Shown: positions 54,550-63,916 of the stretch, piece after piece | Position numbering within the stretch: position 1 is the first letter of the stretch | Layout: each line of letters begins with the position of its first letter | Assembly: GCA_944321735.1 (NCBI GenBank) | Contig: CALUMK010000010.1 | Location: 1-64,000, forward strand | Direction: 5' to 3' | Source of the DNA: an uncultured Bacteroidales bacterium | Lineage (GTDB): Bacteria; Bacteroidota; Bacteroidia; Bacteroidales; P3 | Length of the DNA: 64,000 nt | Translations under genes and position numbers: made by a program | The notes under the pieces: generated by a model | Seen by the model: the letters and a program-made list of their open reading frames with translations, nothing else | What the model was told of the DNA's origin: nothing | Database searches by the model: none

Positions 54550-55575
54550 ATGCAACTTAAGGAAAAGATAGAAAGCTTATTGGATGAAGCTCGGAAAATC
54601 CGGCTCCAAACAATGGAAGAAGCAGAACAATACCGTATCCGGCTTCTGGGACGCAAAGGGGAAATGAACGACCTGTTCGAGGAATTCAAAAAGGTCGAAC
54701 CCGGCTTGAAGAAAGATATTGGACAGGCTCTCAACCAATTGAAAACAGCCGTGCAGGAAGCCATCCAGAAAGCCAAAGACGAATGCGGCGCGAAAGCCTC
54801 CGCCCAAGCGGCTTCCGAACTCGACCTCAGCCGCCCGGTCGATGAAAGAATCGGCCACCGGCATCCCCTTTCCCAGGTTCGAGAAGAGATTTTCCGCATT
54901 TTCGGCAAAATCGGTTTCGACGTTTCGGACGGCCCTGAAATAGAGGACGACTGGCACGTGTTCACCGCATTGAACTTCTCGGCCGACCACCCTGCCCGCG
55001 ACATGCAGGACACTTTCTTCATCGAACGCCAAGGCTCGCCCCAGGACGTACTGCTCAGAACCCATACCTCCTCGGTCCAAATCCGAAGCATGATGAGCCA
55101 TCCGCTGCCTATCCGCACGCTTTGTCCCGGCCGGGTATATCGCAACGAAGTGGTTTCAGCCCGTGCCCATTGCTTCTTCCACCAAATCGAAGGGCTCTAT
55201 GTGGACAAGAACGTCTCCTTTGCCGACTTGCACGACACCCTGCTTTACTTTGCCCGGGAAATGTTCGGGAACGACACCAAAATCCGGCTTCGGCCCTCCT
55301 ATTTCCCGTTCACCGAACCTTCAGCCGAAATGGACATCGCCTGCACGATCTGCGGAGGCAAAGGATGCCCGCTCTGCAAACACACCGGCTGGGTGGAAAT
55401 CCTCGGCTGCGGCATGGTGGATCCGGCGGTCTTGGAAAACTGCGGCATTGACCCTGGCGAATATAGCGGCTTCGCCTTTGGCGTCGGCGTGGAACGCATC
55501 GCCAACCTGCTCTACCGGGTCAACGATTTGAGATTGTTCTCGGAAAACGACCGCCGCTTCCTCTCCCAGTTCTAA
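54550..55575 (+). CDS. pheS: phenylalanine--tRNA ligase alpha subunit
   Basis: A 341-residue class II aminoacyl-tRNA synthetase subunit, charging tRNA-Phe as an alpha2-beta2 complex. N-terminal coiled coil (1-100), then RIGHRHPLSQVREEIFRIFGKIGFDVSDGPEIEDDWHVFTALNF, motif 2 LPIRTLCPGRVYRNEVVSARAHCFFHQIEGLYVD, and motif 3 GFAFGVGVERIANLLY near the end. A cysteine cluster CTICGGKGCPLC is also present. The pheT partner is not in the window. It is the first of a dense plus-strand run continuing to the window edge. Confidence 0.96.
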   Translation: MQLKEKIESLLDEARKIRLQTMEEAEQYRIRLLGRKGEMNDLFEEFKKVEPGLKKDIGQALNQLKTAVQEAIQKAKDECGAKASAQAASELDLSRPVDERIGHRHPLSQVREEIFRIFGKIGFDVSDGPEIEDDWHVFTALNFSADHPARDMQDTFFIERQGSPQDVLLRTHTSSVQIRSMMSHPLPIRTLCPGRVYRNEVVSARAHCFFHQIEGLYVDKNVSFADLHDTLLYFAREMFGNDTKIRLRPSYFPFTEPSAEMDIACTICGGKGCPLCKHTGWVEILGCGMVDPAVLENCGIDPGEYSGFAFGVGVERIANLLYRVNDLRLFSENDRRFLSQF

Positions 55576-55678
55576 ACAGGCATGCAATCAGCGGTGGCGA
55601 ACCATCCCCACCGCTGAAGCATCTTCACATTTGCCACCGATTCCCTTACAAGTCGTCACCGCAAAGCAGCAACTCAAG

Positions 55679-56698
55679 ATGAACCGAAGGATTTTCCATA
55701 CATTGTCCGCCTTGCTCCTGATTTCAAGCCTCTGCCTTTCAGGCTGCCAAAACAAGAATAGCCAAAGAAAGCCGGCATCCCCGGCCATGACAGAAAACAC
55801 AAGGCCGACCCCAAAGGCACCGGTCTGCCATGCCGACTCGGCCTACCGTTTCGCCGCCGAGCAAGTGGCTTTCGGCCCCCGTATTCCCAATTCGGAAGCG
55901 CAAAGGCAATGCGCCCGGTACCTGCACGAAAAACTATCTTCCTACGGCGCTGACGTACAGACACAAAAATTCCAGGCCCGCCGTTGGGACGGGCAAATGT
56001 TGGACGGATACAACATCATCGCCTCCTTCAACCCGGACAAAACCCAGCGGATCCTGCTCTGCGCCCATTGGGATTCCCGTCCTTATGCCGACCACGACCC
56101 CGACCCCCAAGCCCGCCGGGATGCCATCGATGGTGCCAATGACGGCGCCAGTGGAACCGCCGTGCTCTTGGAAGTGGCCAGAGTAATGCGGCAGGCACTG
56201 CCCGAAGTCGGCGTGGACATCATCCTTTTCGACTTGGAAGACTCCGGCAAACCGGAATGGGAAGCCAACCAATACGGAGACGAATTCACATGGGCCCTGG
56301 GATCCCAATACTGGGCTAACAACCCCCATATCCCCGGATACAACGCACTCTACGGTATCCTTCTCGACATGGTAGGAACGCCTCGTCCTTGCTTTGCGAT
56401 GGAAGCCACCTCGATGTACTACGCCCCCGACATCATGGCCAAAGTCTGGAACACAGCAGCCAAACTTGGCTACAGCCACGCCTTCCAAAGCCGCGAAGCC
56501 GGAGCCATCATCGACGACCATCTGTTCATCAACGACATACTGGGAATCCCCACGATTGATATCATCCACTATGAAATGCAGAGCGGATCGGGATTCTTCC
56601 CCCATTGGCACACGAAACAGGACAATATGGACAATATCTCGGCAGAAACGCTCAAAATGGTAGGAGACGTGGTCCTGGCCGTAGTCTATGGAGAATGA
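55679..56698 (+). CDS. M28-fold glutaminyl cyclase, lipoprotein
   Basis: A 339-residue lipoprotein (lipobox LSGC, Cys22 region) with an M28 peptidase-like zinc fold: AHWDSRPYADHDPD, DGANDGASGTAVLLEVARVM, FDLEDSGKPEW, and DIIHYEMQSGSGFFPHWHTKQDN. It matches bacterial animal-type glutaminyl cyclases such as that of Porphyromonas, which convert N-terminal Gln to pyroglutamate on secreted proteins in the periplasm. Distinction from M28 aminopeptidases rests on the overall pattern and is not absolute. The ATG at 55679 begins the lipoprotein signal. Confidence 0.82.
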   Translation: MNRRIFHTLSALLLISSLCLSGCQNKNSQRKPASPAMTENTRPTPKAPVCHADSAYRFAAEQVAFGPRIPNSEAQRQCARYLHEKLSSYGADVQTQKFQARRWDGQMLDGYNIIASFNPDKTQRILLCAHWDSRPYADHDPDPQARRDAIDGANDGASGTAVLLEVARVMRQALPEVGVDIILFDLEDSGKPEWEANQYGDEFTWALGSQYWANNPHIPGYNALYGILLDMVGTPRPCFAMEATSMYYAPDIMAKVWNTAAKLGYSHAFQSREAGAIIDDHLFINDILGIPTIDIIHYEMQSGSGFFPHWHTKQDNMDNISAETLKMVGDVVLAVVYGE

Positions 56699-56731
56699 AC
56701 CTTCGGCATCGGCCGATAAAAACACAAAGAA

Positions 56732-58228
56732 ATGCAACTGAAGAGTTTGGCAAAACAGACAGTGATTTACGGGATTCCCTCCATCGTGGGGCGTTTCCTC
56801 AATTACCTGCTGGTGCCGCTCTATACGTACACCTTCGCGCCCGACCAGTACGGAATCGTCATCGAACTCTATGCCTATGTGGCCTTGCTGCTTGTCCTGC
56901 TCACCTACGGCATGGAGACCACGTTCTTCCGCTTCATGCAGAAATACAAGGAAGACCCAAGCGTCTATAGCACCTCCGTCTGGTCGCTGGCTGCCACCAC
57001 TTCGCTATTCCTCGCCTTGGTCATCGGCTTCCACGACCAGATCGGGCAAGCCTTGGGGTATCCCGATGCCGGGCAATACATCACTTGGTTCGGCATTATC
57101 CTATCGGCCGATGTGATGTCGGCCATCCCTTTCTGCCTGCTCCGGGAACAGAACAAGGCAGGCCGTTTCGCGCTGCTCAAATCGCTCAATATCGCGCTCA
57201 ACATCGCGCTCAACCTATTCTTCATCGTCTATTGCCCGCACAGGATTGAATCCAACCCGGACAGCTGGCTGCAACACATCTACGACCCAGGCATGGGCGT
57301 GGGATATATCTTCATATCGAACCTGATTGCCAGCCTGTTCACCTTTGCCTGCCTGTTGCCGCAATGGCTGCAGCTGCGTTTCAGGTTCCGGTGGGGTCTG
57401 TGGAAAGAAATGATGATTTACAGCCTCCCCATCATGATATGGGGCTTGGCCGGCATCATCAACGGCACGTTCGACCGTATCCTGCTCAAATACCTGAGTC
57501 CCGACCCGGCCACAGCAATGAGCCAAGTGGGAATCTACGGAGCCTGCTACAAGTTGTCCATCATCATGACCCTCTTCGTGCAGGCGTTCCGGTTTGCCGC
57601 CGAACCTTTCTTCTTCAAGCAAATGGACCAGAAAGACGCGCCGCGGACATACGCCCAGGTGATGCGTTATTTCGTGATAGCATGCTCGTTCATCTACCTG
57701 ATTTGCGTGCTGTTCCTGCCGCAGCTGATGTACTTCGTGGGGCCTGAATACCGGGAAGGCGCCGATGTCGTGCCCATACTTCTGATGGCCAACTTCTTCT
57801 TAGGCGTTTTCTTTAACCTCTCGGTCTGGTACAAGGTCAGCGACAAGACCCGGATCGGGATGTATATCTCGCTTATCGGAGCTGCCATCACGCTGGGGAT
57901 GAACTTCGCTCTGATTCCGCATTTCGGCTATCACGGTGCAGCTTGGACAGTATTCACCTGTTATGCCGTGCTATGCATTATCTCGTATATTTGGGGGCAG
58001 AAATGCTATCCGGTCCCTTACCCGCTTGGCAGGATGCTGATTTACACCGCGATTCCTGTCCTTCTGGGCTGGCTCGGCCGGACTTTTGCATGGAACAGCC
58101 TCGCTGCCCAGCTGCTATTCGGCGCAACTGGCCTGATTGCCTTCACGCTATTCGTCGGCAAGATGGAACCCGAACTTCCTTCCACCCTCAAAGGAATAGT
58201 CCACAGCATCCGGCGAAGCAAGAAATAG
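56732..58228 (+). CDS. polysaccharide flippase (MATE/Wzx-like)
   Basis: A 498-residue protein with about 12-14 transmembrane helices of the MOP exporter superfamily. The start LKSLAKQTVIYGIPSIVGRFLNYLLVPLYTYTFAPDQYGIVIELYAYVALLLVLLTYGMETTFFRF is typical of oligosaccharide flippases. It likely translocates a lipid-linked glycan across the inner membrane. It starts 34 bases after the glutaminyl cyclase stop. Confidence 0.9.
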   Translation: MQLKSLAKQTVIYGIPSIVGRFLNYLLVPLYTYTFAPDQYGIVIELYAYVALLLVLLTYGMETTFFRFMQKYKEDPSVYSTSVWSLAATTSLFLALVIGFHDQIGQALGYPDAGQYITWFGIILSADVMSAIPFCLLREQNKAGRFALLKSLNIALNIALNLFFIVYCPHRIESNPDSWLQHIYDPGMGVGYIFISNLIASLFTFACLLPQWLQLRFRFRWGLWKEMMIYSLPIMIWGLAGIINGTFDRILLKYLSPDPATAMSQVGIYGACYKLSIIMTLFVQAFRFAAEPFFFKQMDQKDAPRTYAQVMRYFVIACSFIYLICVLFLPQLMYFVGPEYREGADVVPILLMANFFLGVFFNLSVWYKVSDKTRIGMYISLIGAAITLGMNFALIPHFGYHGAAWTVFTCYAVLCIISYIWGQKCYPVPYPLGRMLIYTAIPVLLGWLGRTFAWNSLAAQLLFGATGLIAFTLFVGKMEPELPSTLKGIVHSIRRSKK

Positions 58229-58291
58229 AAGCGAGTCCGACTGCAAGCCCCTGCGAACAACACGCATTACCAAAGCCGAAAAACAATAGTC

Positions 58292-58744
58292 ATGGAAGCA
58301 AAAAAAACGATACAAGTCAAAATCGTAAACCGTTCCGGGAACGCGCTCCCGTCCTATGCCACGCCGGCATCGGCCGGGATGGATTTGCGGGCCAACATCC
58401 AAGAGCCCGTGATCCTCAAAGCCCGCGGACGAATCATTGTCCCGACCGGCCTGTTCATTGAGCTGCCAGTCGGATTCGAGGCTCAGATCCGCCCCCGCAG
58501 CGGGCTGGCCGCCAAGAACGGCATCACCGTGCTCAACTCTCCTGGAACCATCGACGCCGACTACCGGGGCGAGATAAAAATCATCCTGGTCAACCTCTCC
58601 GATGAGGATTTCTGCATCCGGAACGGAGACCGGATCGCCCAAATGGTAGTGGCCCGGCACGAATGCGTGGAATGGATCCCTACAGAAAACTTGAGCGATT
58701 CCGAACGGGGCGATGGCGGCTTCGGGCATACAGGGAAACAATAA
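58292..58744 (+). CDS. dut: deoxyuridine 5'-triphosphate nucleotidohydrolase
   Basis: A 150-residue trimeric dUTPase, hydrolysing dUTP to dUMP to keep uracil out of DNA. All five motifs are present: [47 protein letters not shown] and the C-terminal [10 protein letters not shown] that closes over the active site. Normal length. Confidence 0.97.
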   Translation: MEAKKTIQVKIVNRSGNALPSYATPASAGMDLRANIQEPVILKARGRIIVPTGLFIELPVGFEAQIRPRSGLAAKNGITVLNSPGTIDADYRGEIKIILVNLSDEDFCIRNGDRIAQMVVARHECVEWIPTENLSDSERGDGGFGHTGKQ

Positions 58745-58828
58745 AGCCCTCGGACTGACCCTGAAAAAAAACAGAAACACAATACGATCCGGGCGTGCGA
58801 CGAACCGCCCTCAAAAAAAAGATACAAG

Positions 58829-59827
58829 ATGAAAATTATCATACCTATGGCCGGTATGGGGAAACGGATGCGTCCCCACACCCTGACTACCCCGAAACCC
58901 TTGATTCACTTGGCTGGAAAACCCATCGTGGAACACTTGATTAATGAAATCGCGCTGGCTGTCAAAGAGCCGGTGGACGAAATCGCTTTCATCATCGGTA
59001 ATTTCGGGGAAGCGACGGAAAACGCGCTGAAAGCCTCCGCTGCCAAAATCGGAGCCAAGGGCAGCATCTACCATCAAGAAGAAGCCTTGGGTACCGCCCA
59101 CGCCATCCTCTGCGCGGCCGATTCGCTGCAAGGGCCGGTCGTGGTAGCCTTTGCCGACACGCTTTTCTTCTGCCACAACAAACTCAATTTGGACAAAGAT
59201 TCCATCATCTGGACAAAAAAAGTACCCGACCCCAGCGCTTTCGGCGTGGTATTGACCGACCCATACAACCGGATTACCGGTTTCGTAGAGAAACCCAAGA
59301 CACCAGTCTCGAACCAGGCCATCATCGGAATCTATTTCTTCAAGGACGGGGAAAACCTGAAAAGGGAACTCCAATACCTGATCGACCACGACATCAGGAA
59401 AGGCGGGGAATACCAACTGACCGACGCGCTGCAGAACATGATGGAAAAAGGCTTGAAGTTCTACAGCGAACCTGTCGATGAATGGCTGGACTGCGGCAAC
59501 AAGGATGCCACTGTAGCCACGCATACCAGCGTGCTCCAGCACATCGGGCATTATGTGGACCCCAAAGCCAAGGTGGAAGAGTCCATCATCATCCCGCCCT
59601 GTTTCATCGCAGCCGACACCGAAATCCGGCAATCGGTCATAGGCCCGTTCGTTTCAGTCGAATCGGGCAGCCGGATTCAACATGCCGTGCTTTCCGAAAC
59701 GATTATCCAAAAGAAATCCGAAGTCGAGAACATGGTCCTGACCAAATCGATGATCGGGAACGAAGCCTATATCAGCACGAAGGTGACATCGGTGAACCTG
59801 GGAGACTTTTCCCGATTCGAATCCTAA
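58829..59827 (+). CDS. sugar-phosphate nucleotidyltransferase
   Basis: A 332-residue enzyme joining a nucleotide to a sugar 1-phosphate. The N-terminal Rossmann-like transferase domain has IIPMAGMGKRMRPHTLTTPKPLIHLAGKPIVEHLI, TAHAILCAADSLQGPVVVAFADTLFF, GVVLTDPYNRITGFVEKP, and EWLDCGNKDATVATH. The C-terminus is a short left-handed beta-helix-like region (PCFIAADTEIRQSVIGPFVSVESGSRI). Exact sugar and nucleotide are unknown; it fits surface-glycan precursor supply next to the flippase. Confidence 0.88.
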   Translation: MKIIIPMAGMGKRMRPHTLTTPKPLIHLAGKPIVEHLINEIALAVKEPVDEIAFIIGNFGEATENALKASAAKIGAKGSIYHQEEALGTAHAILCAADSLQGPVVVAFADTLFFCHNKLNLDKDSIIWTKKVPDPSAFGVVLTDPYNRITGFVEKPKTPVSNQAIIGIYFFKDGENLKRELQYLIDHDIRKGGEYQLTDALQNMMEKGLKFYSEPVDEWLDCGNKDATVATHTSVLQHIGHYVDPKAKVEESIIIPPCFIAADTEIRQSVIGPFVSVESGSRIQHAVLSETIIQKKSEVENMVLTKSMIGNEAYISTKVTSVNLGDFSRFES

Positions 59828-59935
59828 GAGTGAATATCCGAACGAATAATCCGGCCTGGACGAACTCGAGTCACCGCAAAGAGGATGCCATGCCGGATTC
59901 AAGACCTACGGGGTCACCCAAAAACAACATAAACT

Positions 59936-61741
59936 ATGCCTTTATTTTCTTTGGGAAAGAAAATTTTATACCGGATGGCGGTAGCCCTTGCCGCAGGATT
60001 CTGGTGCCTGTCTGCCTGCCAAGCGTCCGCAACAACGGATTCCACCCGCCTTGGCTCTGCTCCCAGGCAAAGCGCCAGTACCATTCCAACCCTCTACAAC
60101 GAGCAGGATCGAATCAATGATTCTATTTTCCTCTCGGCCACATCGCTTTTCCTGACGGACAAGACGGAAGAAGCAATGAAGGCATACCTGCATTTGCTCG
60201 AACAAAATCCGGAAAATGCAACGGCCGCCTTCCAAATTGCCAATATCCTAGCGGCCCGAAAAAACTTTACCGACGCCTTGGCCTATGCGGAACAAGCCTG
60301 CAAGCTGGATGCGCAAAATGAGTGGTTCCAGTTGCTGCTGGCGCAGCTATACAAGACGAACAGGCAATTCAACAAGGCGGCGCCCATCTTCGCCAAGCTC
60401 TACGAAATGCGACCTGACAAATTGGACTACGCTTACGAACAGGCCAATATGTACATCCTTTCCGGCGACTTCCTTTCTGCCATCTCCGTTTACAATGCCC
60501 TGCAAGAACGGTTAGGCTACACAGACACTTGGAGCATGCAGAAATACAAAATTTACCTCGGGCTGAACGACACGGAATCGGCTCGTCGTGAGATAGAAGA
60601 AATCAGCAATGCCATTCCCGGGCAAGCCAAATACCTGGAAATGCTGGCTCAGATGTGCATGAAGGAAAAAGACTACAAACAGGCTTATGTTTACTTAAAA
60701 AAAGTCCTGGAAATCAAGCCTGACGACCCTTACATCCACGTCTCCCTAGTGGACTATTACCGCAACACGGGAAATTTCAAGCAAGCTTTTGCCTCTTTGG
60801 AAAAAGCCATCCAGAACCCGCGCTTGGACTTCAAGACCAAACAATCCCTCTTACGGGCATATTACACAGGGAAAGACGAACTCAAACCTGAAGGGGATCT
60901 TCTCAAACAGACCGGGACACTGTTCCGCCTGCTCACCGAAACGCATCCCAACGAAGCCGAAGGATACTTTGATTATGCCCGTTTCCAACTCATGCAGGAA
61001 CAGCCGCGACACGCCATTGCGCTATTAGAAAAAGCCATCAGCATAGATTCGAATGCAACGGGAAGCTGGGAATTGCTCCTATTGGCCTCAAACCAAATAG
61101 GAGACACCGCACGGATGATACGGGCCGGCATACACGCGGCAAAACTCTTCCCTGAACAAACTTTTCCATTCATGTACCTGGCCATTGCCTCCTTTTTAGA
61201 GAACCATACCGAAAACGCTATCCAGTATGCAACAATCTGCCTGCAAAGAAACCGCAGGCACAATGCCTTCGTCGAGAAAATCGCTCTGCAAATCCTAGGA
61301 GATGCATATTTTGAAGTGGACAAGCTGCAAGAAAGCCTGGAAGCCTATCAAACTTTATTCCTATTGGATCCCGACGATCCCTATATCCGGAATAATTACG
61401 CTTATTACTTGGCATTGAGTGGAAATGATCTGTCTTTTGCCGAAAACATAGCCTCGCAACTCTGCAAAAACGACCCCAAAAACGCCACTTTCCTAGACAC
61501 TTATGCCTGGGTACTCTATAAATTAGGAAAATACGAAAAAGCTTTGGATTATATCAAAGCCGCGCACAAATACGATGCCGGGAATGACAGTGTCATACTG
61601 GATCACTATGGCGATATTCTTTTCCAATTGGGCAAAAAGAAAGAAGCCGTAGAATTCTGGAAAAAAGCCTTGCAAAAAGATCCCGGGAATACGCGATTGC
61701 AACAAAAAATAAAACAGGAGAATCCGACATGGAACAGATAA
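59936..61741 (+). CDS. TPR-repeat lipoprotein
   Basis: A 601-residue lipoprotein (lipobox LSAC at about residues 25-28). Ten or more tetratricopeptide repeats cover about 60-590, for example AMKAYLHLLEQNPENATAAFQIANILAARKNFTDALAYAEQACKLD and the last YLDTYAWVLYKLGKYEKALDYIKAAHKYDAGNDSVILDHYGDILFQLGKKKEAVEFWKKAL. A protein-protein scaffold at the envelope is likely. The stop overlaps the next gene by 13 bases. Confidence 0.88.
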   Translation: MPLFSLGKKILYRMAVALAAGFWCLSACQASATTDSTRLGSAPRQSASTIPTLYNEQDRINDSIFLSATSLFLTDKTEEAMKAYLHLLEQNPENATAAFQIANILAARKNFTDALAYAEQACKLDAQNEWFQLLLAQLYKTNRQFNKAAPIFAKLYEMRPDKLDYAYEQANMYILSGDFLSAISVYNALQERLGYTDTWSMQKYKIYLGLNDTESARREIEEISNAIPGQAKYLEMLAQMCMKEKDYKQAYVYLKKVLEIKPDDPYIHVSLVDYYRNTGNFKQAFASLEKAIQNPRLDFKTKQSLLRAYYTGKDELKPEGDLLKQTGTLFRLLTETHPNEAEGYFDYARFQLMQEQPRHAIALLEKAISIDSNATGSWELLLLASNQIGDTARMIRAGIHAAKLFPEQTFPFMYLAIASFLENHTENAIQYATICLQRNRRHNAFVEKIALQILGDAYFEVDKLQESLEAYQTLFLLDPDDPYIRNNYAYYLALSGNDLSFAENIASQLCKNDPKNATFLDTYAWVLYKLGKYEKALDYIKAAHKYDAGNDSVILDHYGDILFQLGKKKEAVEFWKKALQKDPGNTRLQQKIKQENPTWNR

Positions 61742-62610
61742 AGGAACCTGCAATGCATAGCAGAGGGACAAAAATCCTCGGCCTGTGCTTCAGCCTGTGT
61801 GTCACGCTTGTGGTATCGGTATCCTGCCGTTCCGACCGTTCGGATACCGGATGGATGAATCAAAGCTTTGACTTTGCATCCGAAATCCCAGCCACAACCC
61901 GCGACTCGGCAACTTATATCATGCAACAAAGCCTGCAACATAATTCAAAGTTCCAGACTTTCGCTTCCAACATAGAAGCAAAAATGAAAGTAGGCGCTTT
62001 CAAAATCGGGATGGGCGGACAAGTGAGGATTGCCGAAGATTCCGTGTTATGGGCAATCGTCCACAAGATGGGAATGGAGTTGGTCAGACTGAAACTCACG
62101 CCCGACAGCCTGTTCATGTGCAGCAAGGTCGCGAATATGGCAGCCATCTATACCGACAGACAAAACCATGAGATGATGGCAGGCTTTTACCGGATTTGCC
62201 AAAACCTGTTAATGCGCCAAATGGACACCTCCTTGTTCCAGAACCCGGCCAGCCTGGTCTTGAACAAAAACAAAGCCTGGGAAATCAAGGGACTTTCGGA
62301 CGACAGCGTAGCTTGGACCACTTGGATTGATGCCCGTTCATTCAAAATCCTGCAATTCGACGTGGCGCTACAGGATGAAGGCTCGGAAATGCAGGCCTCA
62401 TTCAAGTATCTTGCAGACAACCTGATGGATATCCGGCTCGCCCAGGACAGAAAGGAACTGATCCGCGTGGAAATCGGCTATGCCAATCCGCAATGGAACA
62501 TACCCCTGTCGTTTCCTTTCCAGATTCCAGCTTCCATTCCGGTCTCTGTCAACCACGGATTGATAAAGAGCATGCAAAAGGTTGAAAACGAATTCATACG
62601 ACCCGAATAA
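61729..62610 (+). CDS. DUF4292-family lipoprotein
   Basis: A 293-residue lipoprotein (VVSVSC lipobox) of the DUF4292 family, with the ending typical of the family (LAQDRKELIRVEIGYANPQWNIPLSFPFQIPASIPV). The fold resembles LolA/LolB-like outer-membrane lipoprotein carriers, so an envelope role is likely but unproven. It overlaps the TPR gene by 13 bases; the ATG at 61753 (MHSRGTKILG) is an equally good start and would remove the overlap. Confidence 0.85.
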   Translation: MEQIKEPAMHSRGTKILGLCFSLCVTLVVSVSCRSDRSDTGWMNQSFDFASEIPATTRDSATYIMQQSLQHNSKFQTFASNIEAKMKVGAFKIGMGGQVRIAEDSVLWAIVHKMGMELVRLKLTPDSLFMCSKVANMAAIYTDRQNHEMMAGFYRICQNLLMRQMDTSLFQNPASLVLNKNKAWEIKGLSDDSVAWTTWIDARSFKILQFDVALQDEGSEMQASFKYLADNLMDIRLAQDRKELIRVEIGYANPQWNIPLSFPFQIPASIPVSVNHGLIKSMQKVENEFIRPE

Positions 62611-62624
62611 CCGCATTAACATAC

Positions 62625-63866
62625 ATGACAATGAGCCACTTGTATAAAAAAAGGTTATTTCTTCCAGCAATCCTGCTGATGGCTGTCGTGCTGCTGACAA
62701 ACTCGGCCATGGGACAAGACAGAAAAACGCTGGAAGCCAACAAGAAAAAACTCGAACAGGAAATAGCCCAAACAGAAAAACAATTGGATCAGACCCGCAA
62801 CCGCCGCAAAAACACGGTGGCCGAATTGCAATTGGTCAACAGCAATATCAGCAAACGGGAAGAACTCATCAGCGGATTGAACAAGGAAGTGAACCTGACC
62901 AACCGGGAAATCAACAATCTGAGTTCCAAAATCACACGCCTGAGCAACGATATCGAGACGCTCAAAGAGGAATACGCAGAGATGATTGTGGCATCGCAAC
63001 GGCATCGCAACCAATATTCCTTGCTGATGTTCATTTTCGCCTCCCAGGATTTCAACCAGGCATGGAGAAGGCTGCGATACATTGGCCAATACAATGACTA
63101 CTTGAAAAAGCAGGTAGCCTTGATCAAGGAAAAACAAGTGGTATTGCGCGACAGCAAGGAAAAATTGGAAGAAGAAAGGGAATCGAAGAAAGAGCTTGTC
63201 CGCGAGCAACAGACGGCCAAGCAGAAACTTGAAAAAGAGAAACAAAACAAGAACCGGCTCGTTTCCCAGCTCAAATCCAAGGAAAACAAGCTGCGCAAAC
63301 AGATGAAAGATCAGCAAAAGAAAGTCAACCAGCTCAATGCGCAGATCCAGAAAATCATCGAAGAGGAAATCAGACGTTCGCAAGAAGAGGCGCGCAAGAA
63401 AGGAGAAACCAGCAGCGGGAACACCTACGCGCTGACCCCGGAAGAAAAGACGCTATCCTCGAATTTCGAGAGCAACAAGGGGAAACTGCCCTGGCCATTG
63501 GAAAGAGGCGTGATTTCGGGCAAGTTCGGAACCCATCCGCACCCGGTCATCAGCAGCGTGACGGTGACCAACAACGGCATCGACATCCTGACCGACAAGA
63601 ACGCTCCTGTCCGGGCCGTCTTCTCAGGCGAAGTCTGCAACGTAGGTTCGGTCTATGGCTTGAAATTCGTCATGATCCGCCACGGGGCATACGTGACGGT
63701 CTATGCCAATCTGGATCAAGTCTATGTGAAGGAAGGAGACAAAGTGGACACCAAGGAAAAGATCGGCCGGGTCTATTACGATGCCGAGGAAGGCAAGTCG
63801 GAATTGCAGTTCCAGGTGTGGAAGAGCACGGCCAAGCAAAACCCGGAATACTGGATTGCCAAATGA
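62625..63866 (+). CDS. EnvC-like murein hydrolase activator (M23/LytM)
   Basis: A 413-residue secreted protein. Signal peptide ends NSAMG, with Gln31 next. A long coiled coil (about 35-270, LEANKKKLEQEIAQTEKQLDQTRNRRKN onward) precedes a C-terminal LytM/M23 domain (about 290-413) with GVISGKFGTHPHPVISSVTVTNNGIDI and YGLKFVMIRHGAYVTVYANLDQVYVKEGDKV. The catalytic zinc ligands appear altered (NGIDI where active enzymes have HxGxD; YANL in place of HxH), so it is probably a non-enzymatic activator of amidases at the division site, like EnvC. Confidence 0.9.
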   Translation: MTMSHLYKKRLFLPAILLMAVVLLTNSAMGQDRKTLEANKKKLEQEIAQTEKQLDQTRNRRKNTVAELQLVNSNISKREELISGLNKEVNLTNREINNLSSKITRLSNDIETLKEEYAEMIVASQRHRNQYSLLMFIFASQDFNQAWRRLRYIGQYNDYLKKQVALIKEKQVVLRDSKEKLEEERESKKELVREQQTAKQKLEKEKQNKNRLVSQLKSKENKLRKQMKDQQKKVNQLNAQIQKIIEEEIRRSQEEARKKGETSSGNTYALTPEEKTLSSNFESNKGKLPWPLERGVISGKFGTHPHPVISSVTVTNNGIDILTDKNAPVRAVFSGEVCNVGSVYGLKFVMIRHGAYVTVYANLDQVYVKEGDKVDTKEKIGRVYYDAEEGKSELQFQVWKSTAKQNPEYWIAK

Positions 63867-63916
63867 CGAGGCGTTTTAGCCGGCAATCTGCGGTAGGAAG
63901 CCTAAAAAGAAAGAAT

